DNA from: a virus
Virus record (IMG/VR): IMGVR_UViG_3300026521_000471
Location: 186,518-224,467 of that record
Direction: 5' to 3' (one strand)
Length of the DNA: 37,950 bases
The position numbers and the translations under genes are program-made. The notes beneath the pieces were generated by a model. That model ran no database searches and had not been told where the DNA came from. It saw only the letters and a program-made list of their open reading frames with translations. Of this stretch, positions 23,716 to 31,128 are shown piece by piece (the stretch's first letter is position 1; every line of letters begins with the position of its first letter).

Positions 23716-24561
23716 ATGGAGATGAATGTGATTAAAGCAATAGAGGAAGCAGAAGTAGTTATTATTACAGCAGGTGCTGGGATCGGGATTGATTCTGGCC
23801 TACCAGATTTTCGTGGAAATGAAGGAATGTGGAAAGCTTACCCACCACTAAAAAAGAAAAATATTGACTTTATGTCAATTGCTAATCCAAAACAATTTAA
23901 ACAATATCCTGAACTTGCTTGGGCTTTTTACGGTCATCGTTTTGACACTTATAAAGCGACAACTCCAAATATTGGTTTTGCAGCCTTGAAAGAGTTAGTT
24001 AAAGATAAAAAAGATTATTTCATTGTTACATCGAATGTTGATGGACAATTTCAGAAAGCCGGATTTGATAAAAATAAAGTATATGAAGTGCATGGAAGAA
24101 TCAATAAGTTTCAATGTACTGATTGTAATGCAGAACCTTGGGATGCACCGGAAGATACAAAGTTTGATGTGGATCCCAACACGTTTAAAATTAAAGGGGA
24201 ACTTCCAAAATGTCCTAAATGTGGTGCAATGGCTAGACCAAATATTATGATGTTTAATGATTTTGGATTTAATACGAAAGAAACTTCTGAACAAGAAAAA
24301 CGTTTCAATCAATTCATGCATAAGTATGACAAAAACGGTACAAAAATAGTAGTTATTGAAATTGGTGCTGGTACAGCAATACCAACTATTAGAAATATGG
24401 GTGAATTTATACAAGAAAAAATACCGGATGCGCAGCTTGTTAGAATTAATCCTAGAGAATCTCATGGTCCAATAGGTACAATATCAATTCCAAAAGGTGG
24501 CGTTGAAGCATTAGGTGAAATTCTACCTAAGAAAATAGCAGATCTATTTTTTGTGAAATAA
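23716..24561 (+). CDS. Sir2-family NAD+-dependent deacylase, 281 aa
   Basis: A stand-alone sirtuin that should remove acyl groups from lysines (or transfer ADP-ribose) using NAD+. The NAD+-binding motifs are TAGAGIGIDSGLPDFRG (18-34) and TSNVDGQFQ (105-113). The catalytic His is H126 in YEVHGRI. The zinc site is C134/C137 (CTDC) and C166/C169 (CPKC). A late motif IEIGAGTAIPTIR (214-226) replaces the usual V-G-T-S-x-x-V, marking a distinct subgroup. The length fits a complete enzyme. Start after AAAAGGAAAATAAACT. It ends exactly against the convergent rep2 stop. No fused defence domain is present, so it differs from DSR or pAgo-associated SIR2 proteins. Confidence 0.92.
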   Translation: MEMNVIKAIEEAEVVIITAGAGIGIDSGLPDFRGNEGMWKAYPPLKKKNIDFMSIANPKQFKQYPELAWAFYGHRFDTYKATTPNIGFAALKELVKDKKDYFIVTSNVDGQFQKAGFDKNKVYEVHGRINKFQCTDCNAEPWDAPEDTKFDVDPNTFKIKGELPKCPKCGAMARPNIMMFNDFGFNTKETSEQEKRFNQFMHKYDKNGTKIVVIEIGAGTAIPTIRNMGEFIQEKIPDAQLVRINPRESHGPIGTISIPKGGVEALGEILPKKIADLFFVK

Positions 24562-25743
24562 TTATCCCATTGTATAACTAATAGAGCAATTCTTTATATA
24601 TTCTGTGGTTTCTACAATATCATAGTGACCTTTTTTCATAAATGATTGGATCTTCATCCTAGTGTCTCTGGCACTAGTAGATACCTCAACACCTTTTTCT
24701 ATATCATAGAGCTTATAATTATTATTAACTGTTATAAATTGATTATCTTTACTATAATCTTGTAAAACCACTAAACCTTCGTGCTCATAGTTATTATATT
24801 TGATATTATTCAACCATTCTTGTAATAACACTTTAGCTTCATATTCATCTCTTAATTTAAAAGCTTCTTTTCGTAGCTTATGTTTGTATGCTTCAGGATT
24901 TTCTATAGCATCTTTTGTTTTGAATCTCGTTATTTCTTTAAACTTACGATTTATATCTCTTTCTACATAATATGCAACTTTTCTATTCATCAAAAATTCT
25001 TTACTAAAGTACGTATCTGGATCTTCAACTTCAGGTGCAACATGTGTTACTATTCTAACTTCAGCTGTTTGTACTCTATTTGTTTCAGCAACAGTTGATT
25101 TAATTTTATTATATTCAAAATATAAATTTGTTTTTTCATTTAACTCTTTAGAAACCCTCTTTAAAATATTGCTATTTAACCTTGACCAAGTAAGCTCTTT
25201 ATATTCCAAACCAAAATCGATCATTCGCACTAATTCTTCTATTGAATAAGTGCTTACAGTTCTATCTTTTTTATAGAATTTTTCATAAATTATTTTGCTA
25301 TATTTGCTTTTCAATCCATACTTATCAATTCTATACAACAATGCAAATAAATGCAGATTATTTCTCAATAACTTAACTAAAGTAGTATTTACAATAATAT
25401 TCAATCTTTTATTAATGTCATTATCAGTACTACTTATATTATATTGATAAACAAATGTTGCTTTAGACATAAGAACACTATTATCATTTTCATGGTATAT
25501 TGTTGCAACAGATTTTGAAAGCGATTCAAGTGTTTGCATGATAGTTTCAATACGCAATTCTAAAAAACCCAATGATGAAGATAATTCATGCATATTAGTA
25601 TCTATCACGTATCCTAATTGATTTCGATCAATACCTTCCGTAGCAAAAGCATCATCTCGTTCAACAATATTAATAAGTACATTAACTAAGTCAATTTCAG
25701 ATTTTGTAATATTCCAAAAGAGATGTTTAAATTTAGATTGCAA
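24562..25743 (-). CDS. Second Rep_3-type replication initiator, 393 aa
   Basis: This divergent relative of the 17468-18628 protein has a matching winged-helix region (about 135-215) with LKSKYSKIIYEKFYKKD, followed by NSNILKRVSKELNEKTN. The C-terminal part is again long and charged. No in-frame ATG with a ribosome site is visible. TTG 25743 is chosen because AAAGG stands eight bases before it; the frame could extend to a TTG at 25782, which has no ribosome site. No standard promoter and no obvious iterons were found beside it, but a 12-bp-arm inverted repeat (25793-25828) lies upstream. The stop abuts the sir2 stop with no gap. Confidence 0.82.
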   Translation of the reverse strand: MQSKFKHLFWNITKSEIDLVNVLINIVERDDAFATEGIDRNQLGYVIDTNMHELSSSLGFLELRIETIMQTLESLSKSVATIYHENDNSVLMSKATFVYQYNISSTDNDINKRLNIIVNTTLVKLLRNNLHLFALLYRIDKYGLKSKYSKIIYEKFYKKDRTVSTYSIEELVRMIDFGLEYKELTWSRLNSNILKRVSKELNEKTNLYFEYNKIKSTVAETNRVQTAEVRIVTHVAPEVEDPDTYFSKEFLMNRKVAYYVERDINRKFKEITRFKTKDAIENPEAYKHKLRKEAFKLRDEYEAKVLLQEWLNNIKYNNYEHEGLVVLQDYSKDNQFITVNNNYKLYDIEKGVEVSTSARDTRMKIQSFMKKGHYDIVETTEYIKNCSISYTMG

Positions 25744-25792
25744 CCATAAGACCTTTATAATTTTTAAATTATTTATACTCAATATTTTACAA

Positions 25793-25828
25793 AAAACTAA
25801 AAAATATTTTTTAAGTTTTTTTAGTTTT
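25793..25828. promoter_or_regulatory. Inverted repeat between rep2 and rIIB
   Basis: AAAACTAAAAAA (25793-25804) and TTTTTTAGTTTT (25817-25828) form perfect 12-bp arms around 12 bases. Lying in the divergent gap, it could be an operator for rep2 and/or rIIB. Confidence 0.6.
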
Positions 25829-25864
25829 GGGGTTATTTTTATATTCCTTTAAGTAAATTTGTGA

Positions 25865-25870
25865 TATAAT
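25865..25870 (+). promoter_or_regulatory. rIIB -10 box without a TTGA -35
   Basis: TATAAT lies 30 bases before the rIIB ATG. The sequence 17 bp upstream (TATTCC) is no match to TTGACT, so rIIB differs from the common promoter design. Confidence 0.55.
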
Positions 25871-25899
25871 ATTTCATATTAAAAATAAAAAGGAAAAAC

Positions 25900-27024
25900 A
25901 TGCTACCACACATCATTAATGGGAATGGGACAATCAGTATTATGTTGGATGGGACTATGAAACCTATCGATACAGCGCATAAAAATTATGAAGCCATTAA
26001 AGAGGCTCTTAAAAACCAAGAATGGGATTTAGTACCAGAATTAGTAAATATTGCTCAAGAAGTAGAAGATGCAATCAATGCAAGTGATATTGGTGAAAAT
26101 ACAGTTACTATTAAGGATGGAGAAGTACTATATAATGGTAGTCCTATCCATAATACACTAACTGATCGTATTATTTCAATGGCAAAAGAAGGCTTTGATA
26201 TTAGTCATATGGTTAAATTCTTAGAAAATCTTATGAAAAACCCTTCATATCGTGCTGTAAATGAACTTTATGATTTTCTTGAAGTCGGTGCAATTCCAAT
26301 TACTGAAAATGGAACATTTCTCGCTTACAAAAAAATCAGAAATGATTGGAAAGACATTTATACAGGGACGATTGATAACTCAATAGGTGCAGTTATTTCA
26401 ATGCCTCGTAATCAGGTAAATGAAGACTCTAATCAAACTTGTAGTACTGGGTTACATGTTTGTAGTTACGATTATCTTCCTTCATTTGGTTCAACTGGCG
26501 ATGATAGAGTTGTTATCTGCGAAATAAATCCGTCGGATGTTGTTTCTATCCCAAAAGATTATAACAATACTAAGATGCGATGTTGCGAATATAAAGTAAT
26601 CGGTGAAGTTGAAGATTATCAAGCTGAAAACACTTTAGCTAAACAATCAGTAGTCGAAACTTCAGATGTTACAGAAGGTAAAATCGATGGTACTGTTGAT
26701 ACTGTTGCTGAAGAAGCAAAGGCTATCGGAAAACAAATTACTGATGGATTAGACGATTGTACTATCGATGATGCATGGATCAGAGCAGTTCTAAATGATA
26801 AAGGTTTGCCAAATGAAACTATGAAATCATTTAATAGAAAAACTCTAAGAAATGATACAACAGGCATTGGTAAGATGATTGCACGATTAATCAAATCTGG
26901 TGATCTAGATAAATCTATTCTAGATGAGATCCTCGAAAAAGATACTTCTGAAGATGTATGTGGTCGTTGTGGTCATGATTTAGATGGAATGAGTGAATGT
27001 CCGAGTTGTGGATACTACAATTAA
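25900..27024 (+). CDS. rIIB: T4 rIIB-like protein with C-terminal zinc ribbon, 374 aa
   Basis: Residues about 65-240 align closely with T4 RIIB, including FLENLMKNPSYRAVNELYDF (107-126), MPRNQVNEDSNQTCSTGLHV (168-187), and DVVSIPKDYNNTKMR (213-227). RIIB acts with RIIA in T4 to block lambda-mediated exclusion; the biochemical role is unresolved. The N-terminal HTH-like part of T4 RIIB is not evident. A C-terminal extension of about 130 residues ends in a CxxC...CxxC zinc ribbon (C354, C357, C367, C370) that T4 RIIB lacks. Start after AAAAAGGAAAAAC. A terminator-like hairpin follows. Confidence 0.92.
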   Translation: MLPHIINGNGTISIMLDGTMKPIDTAHKNYEAIKEALKNQEWDLVPELVNIAQEVEDAINASDIGENTVTIKDGEVLYNGSPIHNTLTDRIISMAKEGFDISHMVKFLENLMKNPSYRAVNELYDFLEVGAIPITENGTFLAYKKIRNDWKDIYTGTIDNSIGAVISMPRNQVNEDSNQTCSTGLHVCSYDYLPSFGSTGDDRVVICEINPSDVVSIPKDYNNTKMRCCEYKVIGEVEDYQAENTLAKQSVVETSDVTEGKIDGTVDTVAEEAKAIGKQITDGLDDCTIDDAWIRAVLNDKGLPNETMKSFNRKTLRNDTTGIGKMIARLIKSGDLDKSILDEILEKDTSEDVCGRCGHDLDGMSECPSCGYYN

Positions 27025-27050
27025 ATCTACCTTAAAATAACTTCAAATTT

Positions 27051-27090
27051 TGGTCATAGATAATATTCTATGACCATTCTTCATTTTTTT
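27051..27090 (+). terminator. Terminator after rIIB
   Basis: A perfect 9-bp stem GGTCATAGA/TCTATGACC (27052-27060 with 27067-27075) is followed after eight bases by seven T. It separates rIIB from the sigma-like gene. Confidence 0.65.
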
Positions 27091-27100
27091 ACCTCTAAAC

Positions 27101-27129
27101 TTGACTTTTAATTTAAATTTTGATATAAT
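27101..27129 (+). promoter_or_regulatory. Promoter for the sigma-like gene
   Basis: It has TTGACT, 17 bp and TATAAT, followed by a TTTAAATTAAAGGAAC leader shared with the 28072-28461 gene. Confidence 0.9.
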
Positions 27130-27157
27130 ATAGTAATTTTAAATTAAAGGAACATTT

Positions 27158-28018
27158 ATGTCAGAAGTACAAATCCCATTATCCGAACAAGAATCTTTTA
27201 AATCGTTTGAAGAAGCCTATCATTCAGTTCAAGGAACAAGAACATCTATGGTTATGAAATTTAAATCATATACCGGTCCTAGCTATGGTATTGATGACTT
27301 ATTTTCTGTTGCAGATGAAGCAATCGTTAAAGCATGGAATGATTGGGATCCATCAATGTCAAAGTTTAATACATATGTTCAAAATCATATTCAATGGGGT
27401 ATTTGGAATTTTTTAAATGCTATGAATAGCACCTTTAAAACTAATGCAGTAACCACATATGAATTGACTCAAGAAGGTGACTCATATAAGGAGATAAAGG
27501 AGAGAGGTTTAACAAAATCTAAAGAATTCAATGATTTGCATGAGCTTGATGGGAGTGAACAGGCAAAAGATCGATTTAATAGAGATCTATTCAATGAGTA
27601 TGTTCGTTTTGAAACATCAAAAAGACGACCATTTAAACTTGCAACTGCATCAAATTTTCAAACTCAAGATGCCGATGATTTTGATATTATGGAAACTGCG
27701 GTAGGGACTCCATTTGCAGAAAAATCATGGATAGAAGATTTAAATATGACAGAAGCAGAAGTTGAACTTGAAATTACCAAATTAGATAGAGACAAGCGTA
27801 GAGTAGCAGAAGCATTACTAAATGGTGAAACTATATCTGATTTAGCAAAAGAGTTTGGAGTTTCAAAAATAGCATTTATGCAGATGTTTGCACCTGAAAC
27901 ATCCGGAACTAGAGGTAAAGCAAAAATATCAAGAAAACAAGCACGACTAGCTCATGCAAAAAAACAACGAGCTTTAAAACTTGCGCAAATAAATGAAAAA
28001 AGTGCCAATGAGGCTTGA
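27158..28018 (+). CDS. Sigma-70-like transcription factor, 286 aa
   Basis: Residues about 30-92 resemble sigma region 2: IDDLFSVADEAIVKAW (45-60), then DPSMSKFNTYVQNHI (64-78) and a following helix GIWNFLNAM. A helix-turn-helix at about 215-245 (VAEALLNGETISDLAKEFGV) could be a region 4-type domain. The protein is shorter and more divergent than host sigma factors, as is typical of phage or ECF-like factors. It could direct host RNA polymerase to late genes, but the standard promoters in this window look like ordinary sigma70 sites. Start after AAAGGAACATTT. Confidence 0.75.
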   Translation: MSEVQIPLSEQESFKSFEEAYHSVQGTRTSMVMKFKSYTGPSYGIDDLFSVADEAIVKAWNDWDPSMSKFNTYVQNHIQWGIWNFLNAMNSTFKTNAVTTYELTQEGDSYKEIKERGLTKSKEFNDLHELDGSEQAKDRFNRDLFNEYVRFETSKRRPFKLATASNFQTQDADDFDIMETAVGTPFAEKSWIEDLNMTEAEVELEITKLDRDKRRVAEALLNGETISDLAKEFGVSKIAFMQMFAPETSGTRGKAKISRKQARLAHAKKQRALKLAQINEKSANEA

Positions 28019-28043
28019 TTTATTTCCTAATTTTAGATATAAT
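28015..28043 (+). promoter_or_regulatory. Promoter for 28072-28461
   Basis: It has TTGATT, 17 bp and TATAAT. The TGA stop of the sigma-like gene (28016-28018) is bases 2-4 of the -35 box. Confidence 0.88.
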
Positions 28044-28071
28044 TATATATATTTAAATTAAAGGAACAATT

Positions 28072-28461
28072 ATGAAAGTTTGGACTGAAAATTATGGAGC
28101 TGATGCAGATGGTAACAGAGGTATTTTAACAACTTTTGCAGAGTTAGAGCCAGAGGATGATGAGGTAGTTATTGAAGAACTATATGAATCATTTATTGAA
28201 GATAGAGGCGATTTACCAAAAACGATGAATGTTTATATAGATGACTTTGAATTTGAAGTTGATACTGAAGATTATCGTGATCAATTAGTTGGGCGTTTAA
28301 TGGAAGATGAAGATACAGATTTAGAAGATAAATTCCTAGTTCTTTATTGGCTTAAAGAGAATGAGACTGATGATTATAAGAACGAACTCGATTTGGTAAC
28401 TGCTAAATTAACAGCAAAAGTAGCTGATACAACCGAACGATTGATTGAAGAATATCTCTAA
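28072..28461 (+). CDS. Acidic hypothetical protein, 129 aa
   Basis: The protein is strongly acidic (for example LEPEDDEVVIEELYESFIED and MEDEDTDLEDK) with a helical C-terminus. No family is recognised. It is a single-gene unit. Start after AAAGGAACAATT. A role as a DNA mimic is possible from charge but unsupported. Confidence 0.75.
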   Translation: MKVWTENYGADADGNRGILTTFAELEPEDDEVVIEELYESFIEDRGDLPKTMNVYIDDFEFEVDTEDYRDQLVGRLMEDEDTDLEDKFLVLYWLKENETDDYKNELDLVTAKLTAKVADTTERLIEEYL

Positions 28462-28466
28462 AAAGC

Positions 28467-28495
28467 TTGACTTTTTAGTCAAGTTATGTTATAAT
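28467..28495 (+). promoter_or_regulatory. Promoter for the DUF8033-like gene
   Basis: It has TTGACT, 17 bp and TATAAT with the ATGGCATAATTAA continuation. The -35 lies in a CTTGACT/AGTCAAG hairpin, as at 6968-6996. Confidence 0.92.
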
Positions 28496-28524
28496 ATGGC
28501 ATAATTAATCAAAAGGATAACAAA

Positions 28525-28800
28525 ATGGTAAAAGTTAAAGTTTCAAATATGGTAGGTAATAGTGGTAGAGAAGTAGCAAATCAATTTATCATCGAAACAG
28601 ATGAAGGTAGATTTTTTCAATCATACGAAACGATCATAGCATTTATTGCAAATGATGGTTCTGTTACACTAAACAATATTTATGATCATTCAACTACAAC
28701 TGGGAAATACAGAAATGCATTCTTAGGTGATAGTGGTGTTGCTGAAACAAGAAAAAAAGTTGCAAGTGGAGAATATAAACTTGCGGATTTAAATTCATAA
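28525..28800 (+). CDS. DUF8033-like protein, 91 aa
   Basis: The order VSNMVGNSGREVANQFII, TDEGRFFQSYETIIAFI, TTGKYRNAFLG and a final SGEYKLADLN matches a small family (DUF8033, as I recall it) widespread in phages and bacteria, whose function is unknown. The length is complete. Start after AAAAGGATAACAAA. It leads a two-gene unit. Confidence 0.85.
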   Translation: MVKVKVSNMVGNSGREVANQFIIETDEGRFFQSYETIIAFIANDGSVTLNNIYDHSTTTGKYRNAFLGDSGVAETRKKVASGEYKLADLNS

Positions 28801-28811
28801 GGATAGAGGTC

Positions 28812-29030
28812 ATGACAATTTTATTAACAGCATACAACCCTAACTTTAGTGATAAAGTTAAAGCTAATATTAGTGCTAAAGTTGAGCCTACTATGGTTTC
28901 AACCCATAGCGATAGTCAATCATTCGATTTGGAAGCTGCAGTAAATATTATTACTCATTTTGGAAATGATAATGATCAAGAGATTCTAGAAAATTTGAAT
29001 CAACAACATGTGGATTATATTGAATTTTAA
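28812..29030 (+). CDS. Small hypothetical protein, 72 aa
   Basis: The product starts MTILLTAYNPNFSDKVK and is mildly acidic, with no recognised domain. It starts after AAGGATAGAGGTC, 11 bases after the DUF8033-like gene, and is co-transcribed with it. Confidence 0.72.
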   Translation: MTILLTAYNPNFSDKVKANISAKVEPTMVSTHSDSQSFDLEAAVNIITHFGNDNDQEILENLNQQHVDYIEF

Positions 29031-29040
29031 TTCAAAATAC

Positions 29041-29069
29041 TTGACTTTATACCTAAATTAGGGTATAAT
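29041..29069 (+). promoter_or_regulatory. Promoter for 29101-29415
   Basis: It has TTGACT, 17 bp and TATAAT, followed by AAAAAGAAAAGG leader. Confidence 0.9.
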
Positions 29070-29100
29070 ATATTATATAAAAAGAAAAGGATAAAAACAA

Positions 29101-29415
29101 ATGCCATTAACAAAAGAAATCAAAATGGGAATTTACACTAAAGGTTCTGGGATTAGACTTATCGGTGAATTAGATTTAATCACTCAAGATGAAGGCCATA
29201 AAGATGAAGCGATTTATTTGGTTACAATGGCCATGATGAGAGACCCGAGAGAACCAATCGGTGAAAAAGAGATGAAAGAATACGAAAATGCTGTCAAATC
29301 TATGTTTAGAGATCATAGACATGATTATAAAGCTAAAGATCGTGCTGAAGCAGATAAATTCATTGAATATAATATAGGGTCTTGGGAAGAAGTAAGATCT
29401 CTATCTAAAATCTAA
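29101..29415 (+). CDS. Hypothetical protein, 104 aa
   Basis: The product starts MPLTKEIKMGIYTKGSGI. It is charged and helical in the second half (KAKDRAEADKFIEYN). No family is recognised. Start after AAAAGGATAAAAACAA. A strongly structured non-coding stretch follows its stop. Confidence 0.75.
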   Translation: MPLTKEIKMGIYTKGSGIRLIGELDLITQDEGHKDEAIYLVTMAMMRDPREPIGEKEMKEYENAVKSMFRDHRHDYKAKDRAEADKFIEYNIGSWEEVRSLSKI

Positions 29416-29502
29416 AACCCTTTGTGGACTTTTTGAGCCGGTAAGTCCCTTATAAAGAAACATGGCAATTCCTTTGTAAGAAACTCTATACACTATAACA
29501 CT

Positions 29503-29551
29503 TTGTGGAAAGAGATGGGAACATCTGGTGGAGGGGCTATCTCTTCCACAA
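29503..29551 (+). repeat. Hairpin with one bulge
   Basis: TTGTGGAAAGAGAT (29503-29516) pairs with ATCTCTTCCACAA (29539-29551) over 13 positions with a single bulged A. Confidence 0.75.
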
Positions 29552-29554
29552 TAG

Positions 29555-29611
29555 TAAGAATAGTGAAGATGAATTTGGGTGGTGTGCACTTTTTCATCTT
29601 CACTATTCTTA
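29555..29611 (+). repeat. Perfect 19-bp hairpin
   Basis: Arms 29555-29573 and 29593-29611 are perfect inverted repeats (core AAGAATAGTGAAGATGAA) around a 19-base loop containing GTGTGCAC. No T-run follows, so it is not a standard terminator. Its right arm ends just before the TATAAT at 29615. Confidence 0.85.
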
Positions 29612-29647
29612 TTGTATAATAAATAGTAGAAAACTATGGAGTTATAT

Positions 29648-30658
29648 ATGCCTCAATCAAAAACAATCAAAATACAAGTTTGGACAGATTTAAATTATTG
29701 TAGAGTAATTGGTATATGGTATCCTGAAGAACCAGAAGATGCTATTGATTTTAATGATGCACCATATCTGTTAGTATTATCTAGTATTTTTGAACCTCGT
29801 ACTGAAGTTATGGGTAATAATCCTATTGCACCAGGTCAACATCCAATACCTAAAGATTTTTTAGAAAAACAAATAAGACATATAAGTTATCTTTTTGCAA
29901 ATGATTTTGGTACTTTTCAACCATATTCAAAAGGGATAGCAAAAACATTTTTAGCTAAACAAACTGTATCATATAAAAAAGTAAAAGAGTTTGATATGAC
30001 CGTTACACCTGCATCTGGCTCTATATCATTAAAGGCATTTAGAGATAGTATTGACCAATATACAGAAGAAGAACAAGAAGCTATCCAAGTAATGACTATT
30101 GGTGAAAATCCTCAAGATGCTCATGCTAAAGATATTGAAGATTTTATACATATAGAAAAAAGCGATAACATTGAACAATATATCTCAATAACAAAACTTA
30201 CCCCAGTTTATGGTATAGATGATCCATATATTGTTAAAACAAGTCTCCCTGAAGATCCTGCATTTTCATCTCTTCCTCCAGGTACAGAAGATGCAGAAGC
30301 ATCACAAGAATTTATAGAAACCGTTGAAGCTGCAAAAACAGAAGATACAATCAATAGAGAGACTTTAATAACTTATGATACTTTGTCTGAAACACCTCAA
30401 CCCGTTCTTGATGAAAACGGTGAGCAAGTTCTTAATGAAAACGGTGAACCTGTTACCGAATTAAGAGAACCAACAAGAGAAGAAGTTTTAGAGGCTTTAT
30501 TAAAAGATAAAGAGGCTCAAATTGCAGCCCTTCAACCTCAACCAGTAAAGGAAAAATTACCTCAACCATTATCAGAAGCAGATCTATTCCCAGAGGAAGC
30601 TGCAGACCAATTAGAAAGAGAAACCCTCAATACAACATTCACACCAAAAGAGATGTAA
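29648..30658 (+). CDS. Hypothetical protein with Pro/Glu-rich C-terminus, 336 aa
   Basis: No family is recognised. The N-terminal 150 residues look like a folded alpha/beta region. The C-terminal third is low-complexity, acidic and Pro-rich, with an internal duplication VLDENGEQVLNENGEPV. ATG 29648 is preferred over the in-frame ATG at 29636 because GGAG stands six bases before it. A structural or scaffold role is possible, without evidence. Confidence 0.75.
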   Translation: MPQSKTIKIQVWTDLNYCRVIGIWYPEEPEDAIDFNDAPYLLVLSSIFEPRTEVMGNNPIAPGQHPIPKDFLEKQIRHISYLFANDFGTFQPYSKGIAKTFLAKQTVSYKKVKEFDMTVTPASGSISLKAFRDSIDQYTEEEQEAIQVMTIGENPQDAHAKDIEDFIHIEKSDNIEQYISITKLTPVYGIDDPYIVKTSLPEDPAFSSLPPGTEDAEASQEFIETVEAAKTEDTINRETLITYDTLSETPQPVLDENGEQVLNENGEPVTELREPTREEVLEALLKDKEAQIAALQPQPVKEKLPQPLSEADLFPEEAADQLERETLNTTFTPKEM

Positions 30659-30662
30659 TTTT

Positions 30663-30700
30663 TTGATAATGATTTTAATAATCATTATCAATTAGCCCCC
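30663..30700 (+). promoter_or_regulatory. Oriented palindrome plus C-run, copy 4
   Basis: A perfect palindrome TTGATAATGATT, five bases, AATCATTATCAA (30663-30691) is followed by TTAGCCCCC. The C-run faces the promoter at 30717-30745. It begins five bases after the previous stop. Confidence 0.8.
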
Positions 30701-30716
30701 ATTTAAATTAATAAAC

Positions 30717-30745
30717 TTGACTTTTTACCTATTTTATGTTATAAT
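30717..30745 (+). promoter_or_regulatory. Promoter for 30775-32090 unit
   Basis: It has TTGACT, 17 bp and TATAAT. A 66-bp segment (30713-30778), from before the -35 through the ATG, is identical to 32083-32148. Confidence 0.95.
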
Positions 30746-30774
30746 ATGGCATAATTAAAGAAAAGGTGTAAAAG

Positions 30775-31119
30775 ATGATTATCACAACAAATAATGATAT
30801 TAAAATCTACCAAATTTTTGAAGATATATATGATGGTATTGATAATTTTATGGATATAGAAAGTCGTAATGTTATTGAACTTACAAAAATTATTATTAAT
30901 AAAAACTCTCAGTTTAAGACACCAATATTTTTAGACAGTTATAGTAAAAGAATTGATAAATCATTTAAAAGAGAAACTGTGTGGTTTATTAAATGTGATA
31001 GTATAGTTTTTGATTGTAAAAGTGAAGAAATTGCAAATGCACTTTTTGACAAAATTGCCTTAGTTTTAGAATTTGGCGATGAACCTTTAAAAACTGTCGA
31101 TGACCTTTTTGTATTTTAG
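30775..31119 (+). CDS. Hypothetical protein with LFVF C-terminal tail, 114 aa
   Basis: The product starts MIITTNNDIKIYQIFEDI and looks alpha/beta. It ends PLKTVDDLFVF, a tail like those of the 155-aa (LKTLFVF) and 247-aa (LQDMFIF) proteins. It leads a unit with the coiled-coil gene and the RdgB-like gene. No domain is recognised. Confidence 0.75.
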   Translation: MIITTNNDIKIYQIFEDIYDGIDNFMDIESRNVIELTKIIINKNSQFKTPIFLDSYSKRIDKSFKRETVWFIKCDSIVFDCKSEEIANALFDKIALVLEFGDEPLKTVDDLFVF

Positions 31120-31128
31120 GAGTACATT

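Larger units (their letters stand above)
29416..29647 (+). other. Structured non-coding region
   Basis: It has two strong hairpins (29503-29551 and 29555-29611) and three CTTTGTGG/CTTTGTAAG-type repeats near 29419, 29472 and 29501. TATAAT at 29615-29620 may be the -10 of the next gene, with no good -35. It might be a regulatory RNA or a long leader or trailer; no tRNA shape fits. Confidence 0.55.

Noticed and set aside
23995-24465. 156-residue minus-strand frame inside sir2
   Set aside because: It is a shadow: sir2 has all catalytic motifs in the other strand, and this frame is low-complexity.
23716-24561. Sir2 as a DSR or pAgo-type defence effector
   Set aside because: It has no fused domain or Argonaute neighbour and carries the zinc site typical of stand-alone deacylases.
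29430-29495. Possible tRNA (GAGCCGGTAAGTC looks like a D-arm)
   Set aside because: No acceptor stem pairs and there is no GTTCRA-type T-arm.
29401-29693. Two 62-residue frames across the structured gap
   Set aside because: Neither has a ribosome site, they overlap known genes, and the hairpins explain the sequence better.
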